A stretch of DNA of 64,000 nt, from assembly GCF_000188155.2 (NCBI RefSeq), contig NZ_KE124774.1:1246356-1310355 (forward strand), read 5' to 3'. Numbering within the stretch: position 1 is the stretch's first letter; each line of letters starts with the position of its first letter. This document shows positions 1 to 9,888 of this stretch, in pieces. Source of the stretch: Methylocystis sp. ATCC 49242 (GTDB lineage: Bacteria > Pseudomonadota > Alphaproteobacteria > Rhizobiales > Beijerinckiaceae). The position numbers and the translations under genes were made by a program. A model generated the notes under the pieces. The model worked only from the letters and a program-made list of their open reading frames with translations. It was not told the origin of the DNA and made no database searches.

Positions 1-224
1 TGCCCGCTCTCTCGGTCCAGCATCTTCATCGCCACGAGCGCGTCGAGGAAATCGCGCGCCGAACGCTCGTGGAGGCCGAGCTTTTTTGTCAGCGTCGAGA
101 GATCGGCGGGGCCGTCGGCAAGCGCGTCGAAGACGCCGAGCTCCACCGCCGAGAGCAGCGTCTTGGCGTTCCAGAAGGACATGCCGAGAGCGAGCAGCTT
201 CTCGGGAGAGGGCTTCAACGTCAT
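1..224 (-). CDS. O-methyltransferase N-terminal part (partial at window edge)
   Basis: The first 74 codons of a minus-strand gene that runs off the left end. It starts with ATG at 224, with AGGAG about 8 bases upstream. The protein begins MTLKPSPEKLLALGMSFWNA and continues as a helical dimerisation/winged-helix domain (LGVFDALADGPADLSTLTKK) of the kind that precedes the SAM-binding domain in CrtF and acetylserotonin O-methyltransferase-type enzymes. The catalytic domain lies outside the window, so the substrate cannot be inferred. The family call rests on the N-terminal domain pattern only. Confidence 0.6.
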   Translation of the reverse strand, partial: MTLKPSPEKLLALGMSFWNAKTLLSAVELGVFDALADGPADLSTLTKKLGLHERSARDFLDALVAMKMLDRESG

Positions 225-369
225 GGGGATACTCCTGCTGAAAACGTCGTCACTGCGCTTGACGGGGAATATTGAACGCCGCCTGTTACGGGATTGGCTG
301 TTCGCCGTTTACCTTTGAAGATGCAAGCGTCGCCGCTTAATTTGTCAATGAGCGAACGACCGGGAGACA

Positions 370-981
370 GTGCGCTTGGCTGACCGCTACGAGAGTTTTC
401 AGTCGCTTGCGGCGCGCGAAATAGAGGGCGTGCATTACCGCATCCATGTCGCCGCGCGATCGTCGCCGGTCGTGGTCGTCGCGCCGCATGGCGGATTGAT
501 CGAGCCGGGAACGTCGGAAGTAGCGGCGGCGATCGCCGCGGATCGTTTCTCGCTCTATTGCTTCGAAAGCCTGACGATGCGGGCCAGGGGCGACGGCCTC
601 CATATTACGTCCACGCGTTTCGACGAGCCGCGAGCCTTGAGACTGATCGAGGCGTCAGACGTCGCCATCGGCGTGCATGGCCGCAAGAATGGTGAGGACG
701 AGGCGTCGGTCTGGGTTGGCGGACTGCATGAAACATTGCGGGACGCGATCTGCGATGCGCTGCTGCAAAGCGGCTTCCGCGCCAAGACGGTCGGCGAGGG
801 CCACCGCCTCGCGGGCCGCGACCCGGCCAACATCTGCAACCGGGGCCGTCGCCGCGAAGGCGTGCAAATCGAAATGCCGAAGGCCCTTCGGATCAAATTC
901 GCGGCCGACGCAGCGCATCGTCACGCCTTCGCCGACGCCGTGCGCGCTGCGTTGAGCGACGAACTGGCAGGCGTCCGTTGA
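370..981 (+). CDS. poly-gamma-glutamate hydrolase family protein (YjqB/DUF867-like)
   Basis: A 203-aa cytoplasmic protein. The motif APHGGLIEPGTSEVAAAIAA near residue 40 is the metal-binding signature of the phage-type poly-gamma-glutamate hydrolase family (PF05908); VAIGVHGRK near residue 100 and a GRDPANICNRG stretch near residue 150 fit the same zinc-carboxypeptidase-like fold. Members hydrolyse gamma-glutamyl polymers; the bacterial chromosomal versions are mostly uncharacterised. The start is uncertain: GTG at 370 lies close to GGGAGA at 362-367, and TTG at 376 would give better spacing. It is a single gene divergent from the methyltransferase on its left and convergent with the PepSY gene on its right. 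Confidence 0.7.
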   Translation: MRLADRYESFQSLAAREIEGVHYRIHVAARSSPVVVVAPHGGLIEPGTSEVAAAIAADRFSLYCFESLTMRARGDGLHITSTRFDEPRALRLIEASDVAIGVHGRKNGEDEASVWVGGLHETLRDAICDALLQSGFRAKTVGEGHRLAGRDPANICNRGRRREGVQIEMPKALRIKFAADAAHRHAFADAVRAALSDELAGVR

Positions 982-1022
982 TAGTAGCCGGCGCGGCGCA
1001 ACGCGCGCCGCGCCCGCCACAA

Positions 1023-1337
1023 CTATCTGCGCTCGATTTTCTGTGAGAGAATTTGCCCGGTGCGGGCGTCGATCAGCAGCTCGGTCTTCCGTCCATTCGG
1101 GGACAGAACCTCGACCTCATAGACCCAGCGGCCCCGCTTCCGCTCCAGTTCGATCTCGGTCACAGTTCCCGGCGCCGCTTCATGCGCCCGGGCGAGAATC
1201 GTCTCCATCGGCAGGATCGCGCTGTCATTCGTCGACGGCAGAATGTCGAAGAGGTCGTCGGCGGATGCGGCGCCGGCCGTGAGGCCGATGCAAAGAGCGA
1301 GCGCTTTAAGACTATGCGAAAATGAGCGATTGATCAT
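1023..1337 (-). CDS. small secreted PepSY-domain protein
   Basis: 104 aa. An N-terminal signal peptide (SLKALALCIGLTAGAASA) is cut near residue 26, so the mature protein is periplasmic. The rest is one PepSY domain: the helix ILARAHEAAPGTVTEIELER is followed by a beta sheet with VYEVEVLSPNGRKTELLID and ends in ARTGQILSQK. PepSY domains bind or inhibit peptidases or act as small periplasmic ligand modules; no specific partner is visible here. It stands alone between der and the polyglutamate-hydrolase-like gene. Confidence 0.75.
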   Translation of the reverse strand: MINRSFSHSLKALALCIGLTAGAASADDLFDILPSTNDSAILPMETILARAHEAAPGTVTEIELERKRGRWVYEVEVLSPNGRKTELLIDARTGQILSQKIERR

Positions 1338-1396
1338 GACTCTTCTTTCCTCGACCGATTATTGGCGCCCGACGATGCGGCGTCGACGCAAAATCC

Positions 1397-2797
1397 CTAA
1401 CTCTTTTTCTTTCCCGCATATGGGTTGTCGCCCGCCTTTCTCGAAATGCGGATTGGCACGCCCGGCAAGTCAAAGGTCTTGCGCAGGCCGTTGATGAGGA
1501 ACCGCTCGTAACTCGTGGGCAGTTCCTCCAGTTGATTGCCGAAGATCACGAAATGAGGCGGACGCGACTTAGCTTGAGTCATGTAGCGTATCTTGATGCG
1601 GCGTCCAGAGACCGCCGGCGGAGGAGATTCCTCCACCGCGGAGAGGAGCCATCGGTTCAGTTTCGCCGTGGCGATGCGCCTGTTCCACACGGCATGCGTC
1701 GCGACGATCGCCTCCATGAGTCTGTCGAGCCCCTGCCCCGTGGCGCCCGACACGGGCACGACCGGACAGCCGCGAACCTGCGGCAACAGGCGCTCGGCCT
1801 CCTCTCGCAGCAGGGAAAGCTTCGCCCCCCGATCCTCGATCAGGTCCCATTTGCCAAGGGCGATGACGAAGGCGCGGCCCTCGCGCGCGGCGAGATCGGC
1901 GATGGTGAGATCCTGCTTCTCGAACGGGATCGTGGAATCGATCAGCAGGACCACGACTTCCGAGAAACGCACGGCGCGTAGCGCGTCGGCTGCGGACAGC
2001 TTCTCCAGCTTGTCGACGACCTTGGCGCGCTTGCGCAGGCCGGCCGTGTCGAAGAGCTTCATCTTGCGGTCGCGCCAGACGAAATCAACGCCAATGGAAT
2101 CGCGCGTGATGCCGGCCTCGGGGCCGGTGAGAAGCCGATCCTCTCCGAGAATTCGATTGATCAGCGTGGATTTGCCCGCGTTCGGCCGTCCGACCACCGC
2201 GATGCGCAGCGGCTTGGTGACGTCGAGGTCGCTGCCGTCCTCCTCGTCGTCGTAGAGGTTTTCTTCTTTGTCGGCTTCTTCTTCCTCTGGCTCGGCGGTC
2301 TCTTCGGGCAGAGCCTCGCGCAGCGCGTCGTAGAGATTGCTCATGCCCTCGCCGTGCTCGGCGGAAAGCGGGACCGGATCGCCGAGGCCGAGCGCGAAGC
2401 CTTCGAGCGCGCCAGCCTCGCCCGCCTTCCCTTCCGCCTTGTTGGCGATGAGGATCACCGGCTTGCCGGCGCGGCGCACGAGATCGGCGAAATATTTGTC
2501 CTCCGGCGTCACGCCGACGCGCGCGTCGATGACGAAGAGGATCGCGTCGGCGGAGAGGATCGCGTTCTCGGTCTGGGCGCGCATGCGGCCTTCGAGCGTA
2601 GCGCTCGCGCCCTCCTCCAGCCCGGCCGTGTCGATGATGGTGAAACGCAGATCGGCAAGCCGCGCCTCGCCCTCGCGGCGGTCGCGCGTTACGCCCGGCC
2701 GGTCGTCGACCAGCGCCAGTTTCTTTCCGGTCAGCCGGTTGAACAGCGTCGATTTGCCGACGTTCGGCCGGCCGATGATGGCGAGCGAGAAGGACAT
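1397..2797 (-). CDS. der: ribosome biogenesis GTPase Der (EngA)
   Basis: 466 aa, normal length. Two tandem GTPase domains are followed by the KH-like C-terminal domain. Domain 1 has [12 protein letters not shown] at residues 8-19, DTAGLE and NKAEG. Domain 2, near residue 200, has [20 protein letters not shown] and, as its G4 element, GKWD in place of the usual NKWD. The acidic linker near 165-190 ([12 protein letters not shown]) is typical. The C-terminal part carries [21 protein letters not shown], close to the family consensus. Der binds the 50S subunit and acts in late ribosome assembly. The GKWD variant is unusual and could be checked against relatives. The TPR protein gene lies upstream, separated by a palindrome. 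Confidence 0.95.
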   Translation of the reverse strand: MSFSLAIIGRPNVGKSTLFNRLTGKKLALVDDRPGVTRDRREGEARLADLRFTIIDTAGLEEGASATLEGRMRAQTENAILSADAILFVIDARVGVTPEDKYFADLVRRAGKPVILIANKAEGKAGEAGALEGFALGLGDPVPLSAEHGEGMSNLYDALREALPEETAEPEEEEADKEENLYDDEEDGSDLDVTKPLRIAVVGRPNAGKSTLINRILGEDRLLTGPEAGITRDSIGVDFVWRDRKMKLFDTAGLRKRAKVVDKLEKLSAADALRAVRFSEVVVLLIDSTIPFEKQDLTIADLAAREGRAFVIALGKWDLIEDRGAKLSLLREEAERLLPQVRGCPVVPVSGATGQGLDRLMEAIVATHAVWNRRIATAKLNRWLLSAVEESPPPAVSGRRIKIRYMTQAKSRPPHFVIFGNQLEELPTSYERFLINGLRKTFDLPGVPIRISRKAGDNPYAGKKKS

Positions 2798-2822
2798 TTG
2801 CGTTTTCTTCGTTTCAAAATAT

Positions 2823-2879
2823 GCGAGCCTGAAGGCCTGTGGTCCAGAGGCGTCTTGGACCGCAGGCCTTCAGGCTCGC
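2823..2879. repeat. near-perfect inverted repeat between der and the TPR gene
   Basis: Two arms of about 24 bases (2823-2846 and 2856-2879) pair with one mismatch around an eight-base loop. It lies in the 106-bp gap between the minus-strand TPR gene and der. No T tract follows on either strand, so it is more likely a dispersed intergenic palindrome or an mRNA hairpin than a classical terminator. Confidence 0.7.
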
Positions 2880-2903
2880 AAGAAATGAATGAGGCGTGGC
2901 CTG

Positions 2904-3668
2904 TTACTTGGCCTCGATTGGCGCCGAGCCGGCGGGGGCGTCGCCCTTTTCCGACTCGATTACCGGCGTCACGGGGATGACTCCACCATCGGCCCCGCCG
3001 GCGCCGGAGGCGGCCGCCTTCTTGGGGCCGCGCTTGGCGTGCAGCAGGCCCTTGTAAGCGGAGGCGCGCTGACGCATGGATTGAGGCGCGTCACGGTCAG
3101 CGAGCACCTGCTCGAACACGCGCTCCGCCTCGTCGAAATCGTCGTTGGCAAGGGCGTCGAGCCCGTTCCATTCCTGAGCGGAGAAGCGGAAAGCCCCGTT
3201 CGACGTCATCAGCGGACCCAGCGCGCGCTCCAGCTTCTCGCGGTCGCCGCCTTCCATAACCAGCAGCGCGGCGCGCAGCAGCGCGACTTCCTGCATGAGC
3301 TTGTCGACCGTGGGATCCTCGCCGATGGCGTTGAGCTCGGCCAGCGCCTGCGTCTTGTCCGGGCGAGCCTCGGCGGCGCGGATGCGGGCGAGCGCGGCGT
3401 AGCCTTTCGGGCCGTCCTTGGCGATCGCGTCGAAGGCGGCGGCGGCCTCGGCGTTCTTGCCCTCATTGGCCAAAGCCACGGCGGCCTCGAAGCGGGCGTT
3501 GGCGGCCTCGGCGGTCTTCTGGCGCTTGTCCTGGTAGTAACTCCATGCGCCGGTCGCGGCCACAATCAGGAAAGCGACAACGAAAATCGGCGTCTGATAA
3601 CGCCGCCAGAAATCGGCGGCCTTGTCCCGACGGACGTCCTCGTCGACCTCGTGGAAAATATCCGACAT
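2904..3668 (-). CDS. membrane-anchored tetratricopeptide-repeat protein (YfgM/TPR_21 type)
   Basis: 254 aa. A short cytoplasmic N-terminus (MSDIFHEVDEDVRRDKAADF) leads into one membrane helix (PIFVVAFLIVAATGAWSYY, residues 27-45), then alanine-rich TPR-like helices to about residue 215 and a low-complexity Ala/Gly/Pro tail. This matches the TPR_21/YfgM family, periplasmic proteins that work near the Sec translocon and outer-membrane assembly factors. In many alphaproteobacteria such a gene precedes bamB and der; here no bamB-like gene lies between them. The start carries the conserved N-terminal acidic motif. Confidence 0.8.
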   Translation of the reverse strand: MSDIFHEVDEDVRRDKAADFWRRYQTPIFVVAFLIVAATGAWSYYQDKRQKTAEAANARFEAAVALANEGKNAEAAAAFDAIAKDGPKGYAALARIRAAEARPDKTQALAELNAIGEDPTVDKLMQEVALLRAALLVMEGGDREKLERALGPLMTSNGAFRFSAQEWNGLDALANDDFDEAERVFEQVLADRDAPQSMRQRASAYKGLLHAKRGPKKAAASGAGGADGGVIPVTPVIESEKGDAPAGSAPIEAK

Positions 3669-3863
3669 CTGCTCGCGACCCTTTTGTAACGGCTATTGGA
3701 GCTTGGCGCCCGGGCAAGGCGTTAGCACAGGGCGGCGGGAAAGGCGAGTAGCACGCGCCGGGCGGCGGGAGCGCTCCTGTTCCGCCGCGCAGGAGCGGCC
3801 GAGGCTGGAGCGGACGCGCGCCTCCTGCCTCGCGAATGCCCGACCTTCTGTCGCTTCCGTCAT

Positions 3864-3892
3864 ATTATACAGTAATTTCAGTAGCTTGTCCG
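3864..3892 (-). promoter_or_regulatory. candidate promoter for the TPR gene, overlapped by a palindrome
   Basis: On the minus strand TATAAT (plus-strand 3864-3869) is preceded by a 17-base spacer and CGGACA (3887-3892), a 4/6 match to TTGACA. The -35 lies within the perfect 14-base palindrome CTTGTCCGGACAAG (3885-3898), which could be an operator. It sits about 195 bases upstream of the TPR gene start. No transcript evidence is available. Confidence 0.35.
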
Positions 3893-3899
3893 GACAAGG

Positions 3900-5059
3900 C
3901 TATTTTTGACCAAGGCGCCATGAGCCATCCCAGTCAGCGGCGGGAGGCGCCGTCGCCAAATCTTCGACGCGCCGCATCAGCGTCATCGACGGCCCGTCGC
4001 CGGGCGCCGCCTCCAGCGCCCGGGCGAGCGCCCGGCGGCCCTCGTCCCAACGCTGCGCACGATAGGCGGCGAGGCCCTCGGCGTATCGCAGCCGAAGCTC
4101 CATCAGGCGGGGACCTAGCCCGCCTTTCGGCCCCATGGCCTCGAACACCGTTTCCGGCTGCGTTTGACCCAGCATCGCCACGCGATCGATTTCGCGGATC
4201 TCGATAACGTCTTTGGCCCCGGCTGCGGCGCGTTCGGACAGAAGGATGCGGGAGCCATACATCTTGTTGGCGCTCTCGAGCCGCGACGCCAGATTCACCG
4301 CGTCGCCGAGCACGGTGTAGCTCATCATGTGATCCGACCCGACGCTGCCGACAACCACTTCGCCGGTCGCGACGCCAATGCGTATGTCGAAGGCGATCGG
4401 TACATTGCGCACGCCCAACAGCTCGGGAAACTCGGCGCGCAATTGCCCGACGCATTCCAGCATGTCGATGGCGGCGAGGCTCGCGAGCCGCGCATGATCT
4501 TCCGCGTCGTTGAAGGGCGGCCCCCAATAGGCCATGATGGCGTCGCCGATATATTTGTCGATAACGCCGCCATGGCGCCGGACCGGCTCCGACATCACGG
4601 AAAAATACCGGTTCATGATTTTCACCAGGCCCTGCGGCGTCATCCTCTCGCTGGCGCTGGTGAAGCCGGTGACGTCGCAGAACAAGACCGTCATGACGCG
4701 GCGCTGTCCGTCGGAGGCCAGCGCCCGCTGGTCGATCAGACCTTCGACGATGCGCGGATCGACATATTTTCCGAAAGTCGCGCGAATGTGCTCCTTCAGA
4801 CGCAACTGCTCGACCATACGATTGAAGGCTGCGGTCAGATGACCGATCTCGTCGCGCGTCGTTATATGGATTACCCTGTCGAGATCGCCCATCTCGACGG
4901 CGCGCGTCCCCTCGAGCAACTGGCGGACCGGACGCGTCAGACCGTCACTGACCAGCACGGAGAACAATACGCCGAGCAAGGCGGCAAAGAAGGTGAGAGC
5001 CGCGGCGACGATCATGGCCTCATGCTGGGTCTGAACCGTGATTTCCGCGTCGGCGGTTA
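3900..5059 (-). pseudogene. C-terminal half of a membrane receptor adenylate/guanylate cyclase, cut off by the IS-bounded insertion
   Basis: Open from the IS edge at 5059 to the stop at 3900. Order: a few sensor residues (TADAEITVQTQHEA), membrane helix (MIVAAALTFFAALLGVLFSV), HAMP domain (LTRPVRQLLEGTRAVEMGDL), then a class III nucleotide cyclase. The cyclase has VLFCDVTGFTSASE (metal-binding Asp), GGVIDKYIGDAIMAYWG (second metal Asp), GVATGEVVVGSVG and LGDAVNLASRLESANK (Asn/Arg transition-state residues), so the catalytic domain looks intact. A short TPR-like tail follows. The missing N-terminus is found at 12941-13511; removing the insertion restores one 575-aa frame. An internal ATG at 5015 might still give a truncated cyclase. 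Confidence 0.9.
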
Positions 5060-5996
5060 GTGTCCGTCCTGAAAGATGTTGAATCGAATGAATCTGTTGT
5101 GATGGATGGGAGGCGGTCTGATTCGTAGGAGGCCGTCGATGTGGACGAAGGCAAACCGGGCGAAATACAATCGCGACAGGTTACGTTATCCGAGTGATGT
5201 GACGGACGAGGAGTGGGGGCATGTGGCGCCGCTTATTCCTCCGGCCAAGCGTGGCGGGCGCAAGCGTGAAGTGGACATGCGGGCGGTGTTCAACGCCATC
5301 ATGTATGTGCTGAGCACGGGATGCCAATGGCGGTACATTCCCAAGGATTTTCCCCCGAAGAGCACAGTGTATCGTTATTTTTGCGATTGGGCCTGGTGCG
5401 GCGTTCTGGATCGCATGCACGACGCGCTCTACGTCATGTGTCGCGAACGAGCGGAACGAGAGGCGACGCCCCACCGCGGCGATCATCGATAGTCAGAGCG
5501 TGAAGAGCGACGGAAAAAGGGGGGCGCGCATTGATCCGCATGGCTATGACGCCGGCAAAAAGATCAAAGGCAAGAAACGCCACGTACTCGTCGATACGCA
5601 AGGTTTGTTGATGGGCGCCGTCGTTCACGGCGCCGACATTCAGGACCGAGACGGCGGCGTCTTGCTGCTTTCGACGTTGCATGGGCGGTTTCCCTTTCTT
5701 GAAAAGCTGTTGGCTGACAGCGCCTATCAGGGACCGATCTTCGCCGACGCAACGGGCAAAATCCTACCGTGTCTCAAAATCGAGATTATAAAACGATCCG
5801 ATCAGGCGAAGGGCTTCGTGAAATTGCCCATGCGCTGGATCGTCGAAAGATCAATCGCCTGGCTAAACCGCTGTAGAAGACTGGCCAAGGATTGGGAAAA
5901 CCTCAATATCACAGCGCTCGTGTTCCTGCGTTTCGCGTCGATTCGGCTCATGCTACGAAAGCTCTGCAATTGTTGACTAACTTCTGGGACGGACTC
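5060..5996 (+). mobile_element. IS1031-like element (IS5 family), copy 1
   Basis: 937 bp. The ends are GTGTCCGTCC at the left and GGACGGACTC at the right, imperfect inverted repeats. It is flanked on both sides by TTA (5057-5059 and 5997-5999), a TNA-type 3-bp target duplication. Compared with copies 3 and 4 it has two extra bases (near 5467 and 5510), which break the first transposase frame. Confidence 0.9.
5139..5976 (+). pseudogene. IS5-family transposase, copy 1 (two 1-base insertions)
   Basis: The start MWTKANRAKYNRDRLRYPSD lies 8 bases after GGAGG. The N-terminal part (DUF4096-like, DEEWGHVAPLIPPAKRGG) runs to 5492. An extra base near 5467 shifts it to an early stop. A second extra base near 5510 brings the catalytic C-terminal part into frame only from about 5500 (DPHGYDAGKKIKGKKRHVLV, LLADSAYQG, RWIVERSIAWLNRCRRLAKD). 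Other copies express the full protein through a -1 frameshift at AAAAAGGGGGG. This copy is probably inactive, or else the indels are sequencing errors. Confidence 0.8.
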
Positions 5997-6466
5997 TTAG
6001 GTTACTACGGGCTATGAAAATTGTGAAAGAGGACGCTGATGTTTCATTGACGGTTGTTGGAGTGCATCAAGATGAAATTGAACCAGCGTTGTGGACTGGT
6101 CTGAATGTCGATTGGCTTGGATTCGTGGATAAATCAGGCGATAGTTTCATACGCATCGTTTGCGCTCACGATGTGGGCTGTCTTCTCTCAAATGCAGAAG
6201 CAGGAGGAATCGTCCTTAGGGAATACAATAGACTGGGATTGGCGACGCTGGCTCCAGACGTTGGGGGCGCGCCCGAACATGCGCCTCAGGGGGGCGCTAT
6301 TCTGATAAAGCCGCAGGCCTCAGATGAGGAAATTGCAACTTGGATCCGGACCCTCGCGAACGACCGTGAATTACTCGTGTCCTTAAGGCTGGCGTCGTGG
6401 CAAACGAGCCATATGGCATCTTGGGAGCGGGTGGCGGAAAAGCTGAGAGAAGTAATAATTAACTGA
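5997..6466 (+). pseudogene. glycosyltransferase, C-terminal fragment (5' end lost at IS copy 1)
   Basis: Open from the IS edge to the stop at 6464-6466. It reads LLRAMKIVKEDADVSLTVVG from about 6002, the second Rossmann domain of a GT4-type glycosyltransferase, then CAHDVGCLLSNAEAGGIVLR and a GLATLAPDVGGAPEH nucleotide-sugar loop. The N-terminal acceptor-binding domain is missing. The sequence is AT-rich compared with the chromosome. The stop overlaps the ATG of the polymerase gene (TGATG, 6464-6468), so the two were translationally coupled. It is not the missing half of the glycosyltransferase at 21366: both contain the start of the second domain. Confidence 0.8.
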
Positions 6467-6875
6467 TGATCGAGTCAATAATATTTTTCGGATTCGTGTG
6501 CTTCATAACTGCGTCAATCGCCTTTAGATACAGTTATGACACTTTACATCCCGCGATTATTTTTTCCGCTTTATTCTCATTTGTTTATGTTCTCCAACCA
6601 CTTGTTTTGATAGCTAATGATAGCGATAAATTTGTTTTATTCAACGGCTCAGAAGATAACGTAATAACATATGAGTTCATTGTATTATTGATATTTGTGA
6701 GCTTAATTTCTGGTATCTATGTGGGCTCCCGACGGCGGGAGATGTCATCTTCGCTAGGTTATAATGCTTCGCATCTTACAGTGTTGGCCGGTTTAGTTGG
6801 CCTTACGGGTGCTGGTCTTTCATTTTTCTATTTATTTTCGTTTGGCGGCATATCTGAGGTTTACGGGCGTGCTTA

Positions 6876-7809
6876 GAGTCCGTCCCAGAAGTTAGTCAAC
6901 AATTGCAGAGCTTTCGTAGCATGAGCCGAATCGACGCGAAACGCAGGAACACGAGCGCTGTGATATTGAGGTTTTCCCAATCCTTGGCCAGTCTTCTACA
7001 GCGGTTTAGCCAGGCGATTGATCTTTCGACGATCCAGCGCATGGGCAATTTCACGAAGCCCTTCGCCTGATCGGATCGTTTTATAATCTCGATTTTGAGA
7101 CACGGTAGGATTTTGCCCGTTGCGTCGGCGAAGATCGGTCCCTGATAGGCGCTGTCAGCCAACAGCTTTTCAAGAAAGGGAAACCGCCCATGCAACGTCG
7201 AAAGCAGCAAGACGCCGCCGTCTCGGTCCTGAATGTCGGCGCCGTGAACGACGGCGCCCATCAACAAACCTTGCGTATCGACGAGTACGTGGCGTTTCTT
7301 GCCTTTGATCTTTTTGCCGGCGTCATAGCCATGCGGATCAATGCGCGCCCCCTTTTTCCGCGCTCTTCACGCTCTGACTATCGATGATCGCCGCGGTGGG
7401 GCTCGCCTCTCGTTCCGCTCGTTCGCGACACATGACGTAGAGCGCGTCGTGCATGCGATCCAGAACGCCGCACCAGGCCCAATCGCAAAAATAACGATAC
7501 ACTGTGCTCTTCGGGGGAAAATCCTTGGGAATGTACCGCCATTGGCATCCCGTGCTCAGCACATACATGATGGCGTTGAACACCGCCCGCATGTCCACTT
7601 CACGCTTGCGCCCGCCACGCTTGGCCGGAGGAATAAGCGGCGCCACATGCCCCCACTCCTCGTCCGTCACATCACTCGGATAACGTAACCTGTCGCGATT
7701 GTATTTCGCCCGGTTTGCCTTCGTCCACATCGACGGCCTCCTACGAATCAGACCGCCTCCCATCCATCACAACAGATTCATTCGATTCAACATCTTTCAG
7801 GACGGACAC
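6876..7809 (-). mobile_element. IS1031-like element (IS5 family), copy 2
   Basis: 934 bp, opposite in orientation to copies 1 and 3. It is inserted in the polymerase gene with TTA on both sides (6873-6875 and 7810-7812), an ordinary single-IS insertion. It has five G residues in the frameshift tract where copies 3, 4 and 5 have six. Confidence 0.92.
6896..7730 (-). CDS. IS5-family transposase, copy 2 (split frame)
   Basis: Same transposase as copies 1, 3, 4 and 5. With one G fewer in the slippery tract (AAAAAGGGGG), the first frame ends EKGGAH just after the tract. The catalytic half lies in a different frame (from about 7267 down to 6896). A working fusion would need a different frameshift from that in the other copies, so this copy may be inactive. 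Confidence 0.8.
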
Positions 7810-8701
7810 TTACGGAGCTGTGTATATTGCTGATGGATACATCAGTGAAGCGCGTAACATGTCAGTTGTTGCTGTACCGCTTTTGTTTATTGCGAGAAAA
7901 AAGGAGGGTATGTTCTGGCGGCATTGGGCCCTGCTCGGTGTCATTATCTCACCAATGTTGCTCCAAGCGATCCTTGGTGCTAGGCGGGGCCCTTTAATTT
8001 TAGTTTTCATGTTGCTCATCGGCGGATATGTCGGAATTCTGAGGAAGAAAATCCCGATTGTATTGGCTGCCGTTTCCGTAATATTGGTTGGATATGTCGC
8101 ATTGTTTCTCGTGTCCAATCGTGATGCAATTTACGTTGGATCAAAGGCAGAGTTTTCGAGGGGTGCATTTGAAGCAATCAAGGACCTTTATGGTTCTGAA
8201 TACGTTTATGGAAATAGTATAATGAGGTACTTACTCGGTGGAGGCGATCCTTTCATGGGCCGAAGATTGTTTGGGCATATTTTGGCTCGTGTGATCCCTT
8301 CGGCATGGTGGCCAACCAAGTATGAGGAAGTTGCGTCGTACCTAAACCTGATAGGTGTTGATTTTCACGTGAATAATGGGGTGCCGATCGGGTTGGTTGG
8401 TAGGATGACCGGGTGGATGCCTGCAGTGGGCGCAGCTCCCGGCTTTGTAGCTGAGGTTTGCTTGGAGTTTGGCCTTGCTGCGCCAGTTTTTGCATTCTCT
8501 ATTGGTTACTTCTTTGCGAGCGCCTGGATAGCTGCTCGGCGGGAGTCGATGTTCTCAAACGCTGTTTACCTATTAATGGCCTCGATGTCGGTATATCTCG
8601 TGCTCCAGTCCTTGGAGGCATTTACCTACCGAATAATTCTTTTTGGGATACCTACGTTGCTGATTTCACGTATGGTATCCTCATGACCTGCCCCTGAACT
8701 T

Positions 8702-9628
8702 TCATCCAGCGGCGGGTTGAGTCCTTCCGGTTGATACGCCCGAGGGCGCGAATGGAGCAACAGGCGATCGGCGGAGTTGGTCCGGGTTGCGCAGCCGATC
8801 GCCTGTTGCGGTGAGATTGGCCGCGAAGGCGGCGGGCGTCGCATAGCCGAGGGCCGAATGCGGGCGGCGGTGATTGTAGTCCTGGGCCCAGGCGCTGATC
8901 TTCTCCCGGGCATGGTCGAGCCCGAAGAACAGCGCCTCGTTCAGCAGTTCGTCGCGCATGCGCCCGTTGAAGCTCTCGCAGAAGCCGTTCTGCATCGGCT
9001 TGCCCGGCGCGATATAGCGCCACTCGATCCTGTTCTCGCTCGACCACGACAGCACGGCGTTCGAGGTGAACTCCGTGCCGTTGTCCGAAACGATCATGCC
9101 GGGCCTGCCGCGCCATGCGATCAGCGCCGACAGTTCCCGCGCCACGCGTTGGCCCGAGATGGATGTGTCGGGGATCGCCGCGAGGCATTCACGCGTCACG
9201 TCGTCGACGATGTTCAGGATGCGGAACCGGCGTCCGCAGGCGAACTGGTCATGCACGAAGTCCAAAGACCAACGCGCATTCGGCCGCGCCTCGACAGGAA
9301 TGGGCGCCCGCGCGCCGACAGCCCTTCGGCGGGCGCGCCGCTTTCTCACCGTCAGCCCTTCCTCGCGATAGAGCCGGTAGATGCGGTTCTTGCCCGACGT
9401 CTCGCCCTCCTGCCGCAGCAGCACGAACAGCCGCCGATAGCCGAAGCGCCGGCGCTCGTTGGCGAGTTCCCGCAGCCGCTCCCGTAACGGCTTGTCGGTC
9501 GGCCGCTTCGAGATGTAGCGGACGGTCGCGCGATCGACGGCGACAATCTGGCAGGCCCGACGCTCCGACAGAGCCATGGCGGCTCGCAGATGCACAACGG
9601 CTGCGCGCTTGGCGGCGGGCCCTACCAT
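8702..9628 (-). CDS. IS3-family transposase OrfB (catalytic, DDE)
   Basis: 308 aa. An HTH_21-like N-terminal region is followed by the integrase catalytic core with [10 protein letters not shown] (first Asp), [11 protein letters not shown] (second Asp) and [16 protein letters not shown] (Glu). It is made from orfA by a -1 slip on the A7 tract (TCAAAAAAATGG) and overlaps the orfA end. It differs from the second copy at one residue (LLNEALFF versus LLNETLFF). Confidence 0.93.
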   Translation of the reverse strand: MVGPAAKRAAVVHLRAAMALSERRACQIVAVDRATVRYISKRPTDKPLRERLRELANERRRFGYRRLFVLLRQEGETSGKNRIYRLYREEGLTVRKRRARRRAVGARAPIPVEARPNARWSLDFVHDQFACGRRFRILNIVDDVTRECLAAIPDTSISGQRVARELSALIAWRGRPGMIVSDNGTEFTSNAVLSWSSENRIEWRYIAPGKPMQNGFCESFNGRMRDELLNEALFFGLDHAREKISAWAQDYNHRRPHSALGYATPAAFAANLTATGDRLRNPDQLRRSPVAPFAPSGVSTGRTQPAAG

Positions 9629-9888
9629 TTTTTTGACAAAAGCTCCTTCAGCGCCGCGGCTTCCAGCATCTGATCGGCCAGAAGCTTCTTCAGCCGCGCA
9701 TTCTCTTCTTCGAGCGCTTTCAACCGCTTGGCCTCGGAGACGTCCATGCCGCCATATTTGGCCTTCCAGTTGTAAAGCGTCGTCTCCGACACAGCATATT
9801 TGCGAGCCAGATCCGCCGCCTTCGCGCCCGCCTCGTGCTCCCGCAAAATCCCGATGATCTGCTCTTCCGTGAACCGCTTCTTCTTCAT
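9622..9888 (-). CDS. IS3-family transposase OrfA (HTH)
   Basis: 88 aa from the preferred start [20 protein letters not shown]. It has a helix-turn-helix ([20 protein letters not shown]) and a C-terminal leucine-rich coiled coil ([20 protein letters not shown]). The gene ends on the A7 slippery tract that feeds OrfB. A longer frame from 9924 exists but lacks a better start signal. Confidence 0.9.
   Translation of the reverse strand: MKKKRFTEEQIIGILREHEAGAKAADLARKYAVSETTLYNWKAKYGGMDVSEAKRLKALEEENARLKKLLADQMLEAAALKELLSKKW

Larger units (their letters stand above)
6466..8686 (+). pseudogene. Wzy-like polysaccharide polymerase, interrupted by IS copy 2 and cut at its 3' end by an IS3-family element
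   Basis: Part 1 (6466-6875) encodes a hydrophobic N-terminus with several membrane helices (IIFFGFVCFITASIAF, VLLIFVSLISGIYVG). Part 2 resumes at 7810 and continues to 8683. Removing the IS and one TTA gives VYGRA-YGAVYIADGYIS with no frame break. Part 2 has at least six more helices. The layout fits an O-antigen/EPS repeat-unit polymerase of about 430 residues; sequence alone does not show the substrate. The present stop TGA at 8684 belongs to the IS3 element. Without that IS the frame would end SSRRNQIA with TGA at 9974-9976, overlapping the next gene's ATG. AT-rich, foreign-looking. Confidence 0.75.
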
